A stretch of 64,000 nucleotides of DNA from Aliivibrio fischeri. GTDB lineage: Bacteria; Pseudomonadota; Gammaproteobacteria; Enterobacterales; Vibrionaceae. The DNA lies in NCBI RefSeq assembly GCF_009727955.1, contig NZ_WOBR01000005.1:38375-102374 (forward strand). Reading direction: 5' to 3'. Shown here one piece after another: positions 1 through 7,816 of the stretch. Each line of letters opens with the position of its first letter. Position 1 is the stretch's first letter. Position numbers and translations under genes: made by a program. The notes beneath the pieces were generated by a model that was given only the letters and a program-made list of their open reading frames with translations, made no database searches and was not told the origin of the DNA.

Positions 1-737
1 TGCGGATCAACTAGGTTCATTGAGCCGGTATAAGCGATACGGTTATCAATCACAACAATTTTTCGATGTAAGCGTAAATCTAAGCGTCGAAAGAACATAC
101 GAAATGGACTTACGCTTAGTGCTTCTACAATGTTGACACCGGATTGTTTGAGTAATTTAGGCCAGTGGCTTTTAAAGAAATCCATACTACCAGCAGAATC
201 AAGAAGGACATTTACAGTTACGCCTCGTTTTGCAGCCCCAATTAACGCACTGGCAACGCTGTCTGCCAATCCACCGTGATGCCAAATATAAAACTCCATA
301 TTTATTTCATGTTCGGCTTTTTCTATATCAGAAATAATCGCATTAAGGATTTCTGAAGGCGTATTTAATAACGAGAGTGTATCGCCACTTAATGCCGGAA
401 TACCGAGACGGTTAGAGCATAAATTATGAATTGCTGAGATACGATGAGAAATCGAGTGTGGTTGATGATATTGGCAATGATGAATTTGTGCGAACCATTG
501 TTCATAAGGCGTAAACATAGCGCGTGCACGTTCACCACGAGTTCGACCTAAGTTAAGCTCACCAATTAAAAAATAAGCCATGACCCCAATAACAGGAAGA
601 ATGTAAATAATCATAAGCCAAGCTAATGATACGCCTACGGGTCTTGGTTTGAAAACAACACGAATTGTTACGCCGGCTACAAGAAGCCAATATAAAACGA
701 AGCTAACAATTGTAAGTGCTTGATAAAATTTATCCAT
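1..737 (-). CDS. cls: cardiolipin synthase (PLD family), 3' part missing
   Basis: The reverse strand is open from an ATG at 737-735 to the window edge, giving 245 codons of the N-terminal half. Cardiolipin synthases join two phosphatidylglycerol molecules at the inner membrane. The start is two hydrophobic membrane segments (about residues 5-30 and 35-60, the second followed by GELNLGRTR). A PLD catalytic motif comes late in the visible part: HRKIVVIDNR followed by GSMNL, i.e. the H-x-K-x4-D pattern of the first HKD half-site. The second HKD motif would lie outside the window. Length, topology and motif placement fit ClsA rather than a soluble PLD nuclease. The truncation is only the window boundary. 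Confidence 0.9.
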   Translation of the reverse strand, partial: MDKFYQALTIVSFVLYWLLVAGVTIRVVFKPRPVGVSLAWLMIIYILPVIGVMAYFLIGELNLGRTRGERARAMFTPYEQWFAQIHHCQYHQPHSISHRISAIHNLCSNRLGIPALSGDTLSLLNTPSEILNAIISDIEKAEHEINMEFYIWHHGGLADSVASALIGAAKRGVTVNVLLDSAGSMDFFKSHWPKLLKQSGVNIVEALSVSPFRMFFRRLDLRLHRKIVVIDNRIAYTGSMNLVDP

Positions 738-1043
738 TAGCGCTCTATCAGTGAAAAAAGTAAGAGGATCTCTATTAAATCAGGAGTGATAAGAAAAGAG
801 TAGATAGGAATGCAAAAATTTACAAAATAAAAATTATTGATGAAATTGTAAACATATAAGGCACAAAAAGGTGTCATATGTTAAAAAAATGCAACTGTGG
901 GGTTCCAATTTTATTCTTAAACTGTTTTACTTGCAATTGATGGTACGCCATTCCAAATTTTTAGAATGTACAAAAATATGTACACAACTTTTTTGGCGTA
1001 AATTTATTAACACAGCATGGATAGTTTGGAGATAGACGTGGGT
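738..1043. promoter_or_regulatory. divergent intergenic region, cls / symporter
   Basis: About 300 bases separate the divergent starts of cls (minus) and the symporter (plus). The stretch is AT-rich and should hold both promoters. I see no convincing operator, hairpin with T-run or small gene in it. Confidence 0.4.
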
Positions 1044-2468
1044 ATGAGCGCTTCTACAAAGCCCCGCGACAATTGGGGTTCAAAATTAGGGTTTGTCATG
1101 GCAGCAGCAGGATCAGCTGTTGGTTTGGGTAATATTTGGAAATTTCCATATACAGCAGGAGATAATGGTGGTGGTGCATTTGTTGCTATCTATCTGTTCT
1201 TCGTCATTTTTATTGGTTTTAGTGTGATGCTGACTGAGTTTGCTATTGGTCGTCGAACACAAAAATCAGCAGTAGGTGCTTTTAAATCTACAGATCGCCG
1301 TTGGACCTTCGCTGGTGTTATCGGTGTAACAAGTGGTCTATTGATCATGGGGTTCTACCCTGTAGTCGGTGGGTGGGCGATTGCTTACATCGCTAAAGTT
1401 GGTACAGGTTTATTAAGTGCTCCAGAAGCGATTGGCGATAGTTTTGGTGGATTTATTTCTGATCCAATTCAACCATTAATGTGGATGGCTTTTTATCTGT
1501 TTTTAAATATCGTCATTGTAATGAAAGGTATTTCTGGCGGTATCGAGAAAGCAGGTAAAATATTAATGCCACTGCTTTTCATTATCCTGATTATTGTTTC
1601 AGTAAAAGGGTTAATGCTTCCAGGTTCAATGGCGGGCCTTGAGTTTTTATTTAGTCCTGACTTTTCAAAAATTGATAGTAACGTTATTTTGGCTGCTTTA
1701 GGCCAAGCCTTTTTCTCATTATCTTTGGGTATGGGTTGTATGATGACGTACGGTTCTTATTTGAAGAAAAAAGAAAATCTAGTACAAACAACAGCAATGG
1801 TTACTGCAATGGATACTGGCGTCGCAATCCTTGCAGGTGTAGCAATGTTCCCAGCAATGTTTGCATTTGGTATGGCTCCAACAGCAGGGCCGGGTCTTGT
1901 ATTTGTTGTGGTACCTCAGCTATTTGCTGAAATGGGTGGAATTATCGGTCTTCTTTTAGCTCTTATGTTCTTTATTGGTTTAAGTGTTGCTGCACTGACA
2001 TCTTCTGTTTCTTTATTAGAAGTTGTTGTGTCTTACTTAATTGATGAAAAAGGGTTATCACGTGTTAAAGCGGTGATTACAGCAAGTTCGGTAATGGCTG
2101 TTCTATGTATTTTTGCTTCTCTATCTTTAGGTGGCGTAGGACCAACATTATTTGATACTGGTGCTTTTGATATTTTTGACTTGTTAACAGATAAGATCTT
2201 CTTAGCGGTCGGCGGTATGTTGGTATGTATCTTCGCAGGTTGGAGATTGAAACGTGAAGATCTAGAAGATGAGATCACAAACGGTGGTGAAGTTAAGTTC
2301 CCATTGTTTGGTCTATGGTATGTTTTAGTTAAGTTTATCATCCCTGTAGCAATCGCAATTGTTGCCTTTATGGGGATTTCATCAGGATTTGATAGCGGCA
2401 AGGGAGCTATTATGTTGCTTGGTGTAGGTATTATTGCAGGTGCTGCGTTAATATCGAAAAAATTCTAA
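1044..2468 (+). CDS. sodium-dependent symporter, SNF (NSS) family
   Basis: This is a 474-residue inner-membrane protein of the neurotransmitter:sodium symporter family, which couples uptake of amino acids or similar small molecules to sodium. The family signature lies at the start of TM1 (GFVMAAAGSAVGLGNIWKFPY, the sodium/substrate site with the unwound helix), followed by about 11 further hydrophobic helices; the 'SLGMGCMMTYGSY' stretch is the usual TM6 region. An in-frame ATG exists 27 bases upstream (1017) but has no Shine-Dalgarno; the ATG at 1044 has GGAG about 12 bases before it and gives the N-terminus typical of Vibrio members. The substrate cannot be told from sequence. It is a single-gene unit ending in a bidirectional terminator. 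Confidence 0.88.
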   Translation: MSASTKPRDNWGSKLGFVMAAAGSAVGLGNIWKFPYTAGDNGGGAFVAIYLFFVIFIGFSVMLTEFAIGRRTQKSAVGAFKSTDRRWTFAGVIGVTSGLLIMGFYPVVGGWAIAYIAKVGTGLLSAPEAIGDSFGGFISDPIQPLMWMAFYLFLNIVIVMKGISGGIEKAGKILMPLLFIILIIVSVKGLMLPGSMAGLEFLFSPDFSKIDSNVILAALGQAFFSLSLGMGCMMTYGSYLKKKENLVQTTAMVTAMDTGVAILAGVAMFPAMFAFGMAPTAGPGLVFVVVPQLFAEMGGIIGLLLALMFFIGLSVAALTSSVSLLEVVVSYLIDEKGLSRVKAVITASSVMAVLCIFASLSLGGVGPTLFDTGAFDIFDLLTDKIFLAVGGMLVCIFAGWRLKREDLEDEITNGGEVKFPLFGLWYVLVKFIIPVAIAIVAFMGISSGFDSGKGAIMLLGVGIIAGAALISKKF

Positions 2469-2492
2469 TTTAAGAAATTAGTACTTAAAATA

Positions 2493-2519
2493 AAAACGAG
2501 AGCAAAAGGCTCTCGTTTT
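2493..2519. terminator. bidirectional rho-independent terminator
   Basis: A perfect 11-bp stem (2493-2503 with 2509-2519) closes a 5-base loop and is flanked by A- and T-runs on both sides. It serves the symporter on the plus strand and ychJ on the minus strand, which converge here. Confidence 0.9.
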
Positions 2520-2526
2520 TTAATTA

Positions 2527-2925
2527 TTACTCCACATCACCATCAATATAGAACCATTTTCCATCTTCTTTGACAAAGCGAGAGCATTCTTTTAATTGAT
2601 GCAGTTGGCCACCTTCTGAATAGGTCGCTTTAAATGTCACAAAACCCTCATTAGCATTTTCTTTTGATAATGAAGAAGCGATAACTTTAAGTTTACGCCA
2701 ATCTAACTCTACAGAGTCAATAATACCTTCTCTAAACTCTTCCGCATTACAAGAAGGGTGGTAGGTATCAATAATATATTGCACTAATTCTTTCACATGA
2801 GCACTGTAACGAGAACGCATTAACAGTTCAGGAGTTATCGCTAATGAATGATTGTTATGAATAGGCTCACAACAAACAGAATAATTTTTTTTTGTACCGC
2901 AAGGGCAATGATTTGATTTTGACAT
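2527..2925 (-). CDS. ychJ: YchJ family SEC-C motif protein
   Basis: This 132-residue protein of the UPF0225/YchJ family has an N-terminal SEC-C-type zinc motif (CPCG at 8-11, CC at 18-19) and an NTF2-like fold C-terminal part (RSRYSAHVKELVQYIIDTYHP typifies the family). Its biochemical role is not established; SEC-C motifs often bind zinc and attach to ribosome- or SecA-linked proteins. It lies 12 bases downstream of the EAL-HDOD gene on the same strand, with AGAGG upstream of the start, so the two are probably cotranscribed. It ends at a terminator shared with the convergent symporter. Confidence 0.85.
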   Translation of the reverse strand: MSKSNHCPCGTKKNYSVCCEPIHNNHSLAITPELLMRSRYSAHVKELVQYIIDTYHPSCNAEEFREGIIDSVELDWRKLKVIASSLSKENANEGFVTFKATYSEGGQLHQLKECSRFVKEDGKWFYIDGDVE

Positions 2926-2937
2926 ATTCAGACGCCT

Positions 2938-4140
2938 CTATTTTGCTATCTCATCTACCCATTTGGCAGATTCTTTATAACAAGCGGTAAATTCTTTTTC
3001 TGTAATATTTAGAGATCGACAACATTCGGCAACGACGCTCCAATCTGCTTTTTCATAGCTCTCGATGGCTAATATCAGCTTTCCTAATAATCCTTTACGT
3101 TCAGTGAGCGCTTGTTTTATTTCAATAGAAATAGGTAAATGCTGAATCAGTGTTTCAAGCGGTTGATCTAGTAAAGGCTCAAGTAAAGAAAACAGTCCAA
3201 CTAAAAAAGCTTGGCTAGGTTCTAATTCAATATCAGTTTTAGTTACGATTAACTCACACAATCTAGCACGGTGGATTGATAACGTGTATAGAGATTGTGG
3301 TTTGTGCTGAGTTGCATGAGCAACTGCTACTAATGATACAAATTGACGAAGTTTAGTTTCACCCAAATAGACTAATGCTTGCTTAAAAGAGGTGATTGGC
3401 TTGTCAATAATAGAAGATGAATTAACAAATCGCAGCAGTTTATAAGAAAGTGAAACATCTTGAGTGATGTATTTTTCTACGGTATTGAAATCGACACTAG
3501 GTGCAGAGATTTCTTGGTATAACTGAATAATCGCAAGTTGATTTGGTTGAATTGCTCGTTGCTGAAGCATTTCAGGTTTACTGAAAAAATAGCCTTGGAA
3601 ATAAGTAAAGCCAGCTTCTTTTGCCTGCTCAAATTCTTCGTAAGTTTCTACTTTCTCAGCTAAAAACTTAATATTGTATTTCTCACAATGACGAATGAAT
3701 AGCTTTGCTTTTAGAATTGGCATTGTACGCATATCAAACTTGATGATATCAATGTACGGTAGAAAAGGGGTCCAATCTGGGTTTGGCTCAAAATCATCAA
3801 GAGCAAGTTTGTAACCTAGCTTCGCAAGACGTTTAATTGCTAGTAATAATTCAGGACTTGGAATGCAGTCTTCTAGTATTTCAACTACTAAATTATCTGG
3901 ATTAAAAAGCGTAGGAACTAGATTTAATAAGCTTTGTTGAGGGAAATTAACAAAGCCTAATTTATCATTTGTTGCATTGCAGTATGAGCTTAAAAAATGA
4001 TCGGATAAAAGTCGGCTCGTTGCTTCTTCTGCTTCAACAAGTGGAAAAGTGTTTTTTGGACCGTCTCGAAATAATAATTCGTAACCAATCGTATTTTTAC
4101 TTAGGTCTAAGATTGGTTGACGAGCAACATATGTGTACAT
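2938..4140 (-). CDS. EAL-HDOD signalling protein (YuxH / CdgJ type)
   Basis: This 400-residue cytoplasmic protein has an N-terminal EAL-like domain (about 1-195) and a C-terminal HDOD domain (about 205-390). The EAL half keeps many family positions in altered form: ELL for the EAL signature, FVNF, VVEILE, ALDDFE (DDFG in active enzymes), IIKFD, AEKVET and QGYFFSKP. EAL domains hydrolyse cyclic di-GMP. HDOD domains are HD-fold output modules without obvious catalysis. The combination matches the YuxH-like family, which in Vibrio includes the motility-linked CdgJ; I cannot confirm orthology. Whether the altered ELL/DDFE sites still cleave c-di-GMP is uncertain. The start ATG has GAGAAAAG upstream. 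Confidence 0.85.
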   Translation of the reverse strand: MYTYVARQPILDLSKNTIGYELLFRDGPKNTFPLVEAEEATSRLLSDHFLSSYCNATNDKLGFVNFPQQSLLNLVPTLFNPDNLVVEILEDCIPSPELLLAIKRLAKLGYKLALDDFEPNPDWTPFLPYIDIIKFDMRTMPILKAKLFIRHCEKYNIKFLAEKVETYEEFEQAKEAGFTYFQGYFFSKPEMLQQRAIQPNQLAIIQLYQEISAPSVDFNTVEKYITQDVSLSYKLLRFVNSSSIIDKPITSFKQALVYLGETKLRQFVSLVAVAHATQHKPQSLYTLSIHRARLCELIVTKTDIELEPSQAFLVGLFSLLEPLLDQPLETLIQHLPISIEIKQALTERKGLLGKLILAIESYEKADWSVVAECCRSLNITEKEFTACYKESAKWVDEIAK

Positions 4141-4253
4141 AACAACTTTTCTCTACAGCGTGTTGAATCGGAACTGCGCTCATAATAAACGCTTTACAGT
4201 AAAAAAACTATGTTTCTTGTTTGAGACATTTAAAGGCAAACGATTAAAAATAA

Positions 4254-4979
4254 TTATTTAAACTCTTTTTTGTGAAGTGAGTAGATTTTATCTGAATACT
4301 CAAGAATTGAACCTTGGCTATACCAGTCACCTAATACAATGCGAGTCATCTCTTTATTATTGCTCATAAAGGTATGTGTATCTGGCCTGTGAGTATGTCC
4401 ATGAATAAGACGTTGAACACCTTCTTCTTGCATTACACGTTCAACTTCACTTTGAGTAACATCCATGATGCACAGAGTTTTAGTTTGTTTTTTCTCTTTA
4501 ATCTTATCCTGAACGTTTTTTACTATACGCTGGCGAATGAAAAGTGGAATTCGGTTGAAGACCCATTGAAGCCATGGCTTGTGCACTTTAGCTCTAAATT
4601 CTTGGTATTTTATATCATCAATGCACAAGGTATCACCGTGCATAATAAGAACTTTTTCACCATCAAGTTCGATAACCGTGTGATCGTCTAAAAGTTCAAC
4701 TCCTGTTTCTTTACAAAAGCGTTTATTAAGCAGGAAATCTCTATTACCTTGAATAAAGTAACATTCGACTCCTTTTTCCGTTAATGCCTTAAACTCATTT
4801 TTGATTGAAACATTAAATGGAGAATTATCATCATCACCAATCCAAAACTCAAATAAATCACCTAATACATAGAGTTTTTCAGCATGAATGGCTTCATTCT
4901 GCATAAAATCAATAAAACAGTCTGTGATGTCAGGGCGAAGAGGGGATAAGTGAAGATCAGAAATAAATAAGATAGTCAT
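4254..4979 (-). CDS. lpxH: UDP-2,3-diacylglucosamine hydrolase
   Basis: LpxH cleaves UDP-2,3-diacylglucosamine to lipid X and UMP in lipid A biosynthesis at the inner membrane face. The 241 residues carry the complete metallophosphoesterase set: SDLHLSP (D-x-H), GDLFEFW, GNRDF, HGDT and GHTHRP, which together bind two manganese ions. Length equals that of the E. coli enzyme. It follows ppiB on the same strand (59 bases apart, as in many gamma-proteobacteria), but a hairpin lies between them, so some transcription may start separately. Confidence 0.95.
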   Translation of the reverse strand: MTILFISDLHLSPLRPDITDCFIDFMQNEAIHAEKLYVLGDLFEFWIGDDDNSPFNVSIKNEFKALTEKGVECYFIQGNRDFLLNKRFCKETGVELLDDHTVIELDGEKVLIMHGDTLCIDDIKYQEFRAKVHKPWLQWVFNRIPLFIRQRIVKNVQDKIKEKKQTKTLCIMDVTQSEVERVMQEEGVQRLIHGHTHRPDTHTFMSNNKEMTRIVLGDWYSQGSILEYSDKIYSLHKKEFK

Positions 4980-5005
4980 AAATTCTTTATTGGTAATGAG
5001 AAAAT

Positions 5006-5027
5006 GCCAGCTTTGAATAAAGCTGGC
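5006..5027 (-). terminator. hairpin terminator after ppiB
   Basis: A 9-bp perfect stem (5006-5014 with 5019-5027) with a 4-base loop is followed on the minus strand by ATTTTCTC. It probably reduces read-through from ppiB into lpxH rather than blocking it fully, as the T-run is short. Confidence 0.65.
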
Positions 5028-5038
5028 AAAAAACAGAA

Positions 5039-5536
5039 TTATTCTGTGATTGTTGTGCCTGTGATGAATACTTCTTCAACAGGAACATCTTGGTGTACGT
5101 AACCGTAGTTACCCGTAGCAACACCTTTGATTTTGTTTACTACGTCCATGCCTTCAACAACTTCAGCAAATACACAGTAACCCCAACCATCTAGAGATTC
5201 AGATTTGAAATCTAGGAATTTGTTGTCGTTAACGTTGATGAAGAATTGAGAACTTGCAGAATGCGGTTCCATAGTACGAGCCATTGCTAATGTACCTACT
5301 TTGTTACTTAGGCCATTGTTTGCTTCGTTTTTGATAGTTGCACGGCCAGTTTTTTCTTCAAGACCTGAAGTCATGCCGCCACCTTGAACCATAAAACCAT
5401 CAATTACACGGTGGAAAAGAGTGTTGTCGTAGAAACCATCTTTACAGTATTGTAGGAAGTTAGCACAAGTTGCTGGTGCTTTGTCTTCATGAAGTTTAAC
5501 TGTGATGTCACCAAATGATGTATGTAGGATGATCAT
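5039..5536 (-). CDS. ppiB: peptidyl-prolyl cis-trans isomerase B (cyclophilin)
   Basis: This 165-residue cytoplasmic cyclophilin catalyses cis-trans isomerisation of proline peptide bonds. The core is intact: [14 protein letters not shown] (catalytic Arg), SQFFIN, and the [16 protein letters not shown] segment near the end. There is no signal peptide, so it is PpiB rather than the periplasmic PpiA. It is divergent from cysS across about 150 bases, the arrangement found in E. coli and Vibrio. Confidence 0.95.
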   Translation of the reverse strand: MIILHTSFGDITVKLHEDKAPATCANFLQYCKDGFYDNTLFHRVIDGFMVQGGGMTSGLEEKTGRATIKNEANNGLSNKVGTLAMARTMEPHSASSQFFINVNDNKFLDFKSESLDGWGYCVFAEVVEGMDVVNKIKGVATGNYGYVHQDVPVEEVFITGTTITE

Positions 5537-5684
5537 GGAATTACCTTTGTAATTGTATTTAAATAGAATTTGATTTTACCTAAGATTAATCAGAATCTAC
5601 AGGGAATTTTCTTGCTATCAGCACTTAATATAGGTCTAATAGCTTATATATATCCTTTAAACAAATAATGAGTAAAAAAAGAGC

Positions 5685-7070
5685 ATGTTGAAAATATATA
5701 ACTCACTTACACGTCAAAAAGAAGAATTTAAACCAATTACCGAAGGTAAAGTCGGTATGTATGTGTGTGGGGTTACCATTTACGATTTGTGTCATATCGG
5801 CCACGGTCGTACATTTGTCTCTTTTGATGTGATTTCTCGTTATTTACGTTTTCTTGGTTACGATTTAACTTTTGTTCGTAACATCACCGATATTGATGAC
5901 AAAATCATTAAACGTGCCGCTGAAAATGGTGAAACATGTGATGCATTAACTGAGCGTTTGATTGCTGACATGCACGCAGATTTTGATGCGTTAAACATGA
6001 AGCGCCCAGATGTGGAACCTCGTGCAACAGAGTACATTAAAGAAATCATTGCATTAGTTGAGCGATTAATTGAGCGTGGCTTTGCTTATGTTGCATCGAA
6101 TGGCGATGTAATGTTCGAAGTGAAAAAATACGATGAATATGGTCGTCTTTCTCGTCAAGATCTTGAACAACTTCAAGCGGGCTCTCGTGTTACATTAGAA
6201 GAAGCAAGCGTAAAACGTAGCGGTATGGATTTTGTTTTATGGAAAATGTCAAAACCAGGTGAACCAACATGGGAATCTCCATGGGGCCCAGGCCGTCCAG
6301 GTTGGCATATTGAATGCTCTGCGATGAACTCATCTATTTTAGGTGATCATTTTGATATTCATGGTGGTGGTTCTGATTTAATGTTCCCACACCACGAAAA
6401 TGAAATTGCACAATCTTGCTGTGCGCATGATACGCAATATGTAAATACATGGATGCATAGCGGAATGGTAATGGTTGATCGTGAGAAAATGTCTAAATCA
6501 TTAGGTAATTTCTTTACCATTCGCGACGTTCTTGCTCATTACGATTCAGAAACGGTTCGTTATTTCTTAATGTCGGGTCACTATCGTAGTCAATTAAACT
6601 ACAGTGAAGAGAATCTAAATCAAGCTCGTGCATCATTAGAGCGTTTATACACATCGCTACGTGGTCTTGATCTATCAGTGACTCCTGCTGGTGGTGAAGA
6701 GTTTGTTGGTCGCTTCTCTACAGCGATGAATGATGACTTTAATACACCAGAAGCGTATTCAGTATTATTTGAAATGGCTCGCGAAGTGAACCGTCTTAAA
6801 ACTGAAAATATAGACACTGCATCTAAATTAGGTGCATTAATGCGTGAACTAGCTGATGTATTAGGTTTATTATCACAAGAGCCTGAAGCATTCTTGCAAG
6901 GTGGAAGCGGCAATGATGATGTTGCGGAAATCGAAGCATTAATTAAAGCGCGTAATGATGCTCGTGCAGCAAAAGATTGGGCAGCAGCAGATGCTGCTCG
7001 AGATGCGATTGCTGCATTAAATATTGTATTAGAAGATGGCCCTGAAGGAACAACGTGGCGCCGTAAGTAA
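5685..7070 (+). CDS. cysS: cysteinyl-tRNA synthetase
   Basis: This 461-residue class I aminoacyl-tRNA synthetase charges tRNA-Cys. Visible hallmarks are the zinc-binding Cys in [16 protein letters not shown] (with the HIGH motif), the second zinc ligand region [18 protein letters not shown], and KMSKSLGNF (KMSKS loop). The C-terminal DALR/anticodon-binding part is present and the length is standard. An AGAG sequence precedes the ATG closely. It is monocistronic, ending at a hairpin terminator. Confidence 0.97.
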   Translation: MLKIYNSLTRQKEEFKPITEGKVGMYVCGVTIYDLCHIGHGRTFVSFDVISRYLRFLGYDLTFVRNITDIDDKIIKRAAENGETCDALTERLIADMHADFDALNMKRPDVEPRATEYIKEIIALVERLIERGFAYVASNGDVMFEVKKYDEYGRLSRQDLEQLQAGSRVTLEEASVKRSGMDFVLWKMSKPGEPTWESPWGPGRPGWHIECSAMNSSILGDHFDIHGGGSDLMFPHHENEIAQSCCAHDTQYVNTWMHSGMVMVDREKMSKSLGNFFTIRDVLAHYDSETVRYFLMSGHYRSQLNYSEENLNQARASLERLYTSLRGLDLSVTPAGGEEFVGRFSTAMNDDFNTPEAYSVLFEMAREVNRLKTENIDTASKLGALMRELADVLGLLSQEPEAFLQGGSGNDDVAEIEALIKARNDARAAKDWAAADAARDAIAALNIVLEDGPEGTTWRRK

Positions 7071-7087
7071 TACAAACAGTTTTATAT

Positions 7088-7115
7088 AAAGGGCTGGTAT
7101 TTCCAGCCTTTTTTA
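7088..7115 (+). terminator. terminator after cysS
   Basis: A GC-rich 6-bp core stem (7092-7097 with 7103-7108) extended by A-T pairs and followed by a run of Ts. Confidence 0.8.
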
Positions 7116-7151
7116 TTACCAAATTTTTAAACTTTAATAGAGGACACATTT

Positions 7152-7730
7152 GTGGCACAAATGTATTTTTATTACTCTGCAATGAATGCGGGGAAATCAA
7201 CAACACTTCTTCAATCATCATTTAACTATCAAGAGCGCGGTATGAATCCTGCTATTTTCACAGCAGCGATTGATGACCGTTATGGTGTTGGTAAAGTTAG
7301 TTCTCGAATTGGTTTACACGCAGAAGCGCATTTATTTAATAAAGAAACTAATGTGTTCGATGCAATTAAAGATCTGCATGAAGCAGAAAAACTTCACTGT
7401 GTTTTAATTGATGAATGTCAGTTTTTAACGAAAGAACAAGTATATCAGCTCACTGAAGTTGTTGATAAATTAAATATTCCAGCGCTTTGTTACGGATTGC
7501 GAACTGACTTTTTAGGTGAGTTATTTGAAGGCAGTAAGTATTTACTTTCTTGGGCTGATAAACTGGTTGAATTGAAAACTATTTGTCACTGTGGCCGCAA
7601 AGCAAACATGGTGATTCGTACGGATGAACATGGTGTAGCAATTGCTGATGGCGATCAAGTGGCTATCGGTGGTAATGAGCTGTATGTTTCTGTTTGTCGA
7701 CGTCATTACAAAGAAGCGTTAGGTAAATAG
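7152..7730 (+). CDS. tdk: thymidine kinase
   Basis: This 192-residue type II (TK1-like) thymidine kinase salvages thymidine to dTMP. It has a P-loop ([12 protein letters not shown], 9-20), the Walker B-like LIDECQFL, and a C-terminal zinc ribbon (CHCGRKANM ... VCRRHY). The start is a GTG at 7152, preceded by AGAGGA at a suitable distance; the in-frame ATG three codons later is too close to that site. Single gene, with its own terminator. Confidence 0.95.
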   Translation: MAQMYFYYSAMNAGKSTTLLQSSFNYQERGMNPAIFTAAIDDRYGVGKVSSRIGLHAEAHLFNKETNVFDAIKDLHEAEKLHCVLIDECQFLTKEQVYQLTEVVDKLNIPALCYGLRTDFLGELFEGSKYLLSWADKLVELKTICHCGRKANMVIRTDEHGVAIADGDQVAIGGNELYVSVCRRHYKEALGK

Positions 7731-7763
7731 AGTTTATTTAATTAGCTTGTACGGTTTGAAATG

Positions 7764-7800
7764 AAAGGCCAAGTTCAACTAAATGAACTTGGCCTTTTTA
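7764..7800. terminator. terminator between tdk and the chitinase gene
   Basis: A 14-bp perfect stem (7764-7777 with 7784-7797) with a 6-base loop and a T-run. tdk and the chitinase gene converge here, so it may work in both directions. Confidence 0.88.
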
Positions 7801-7816
7801 TTTTAAATGAAAAGGA

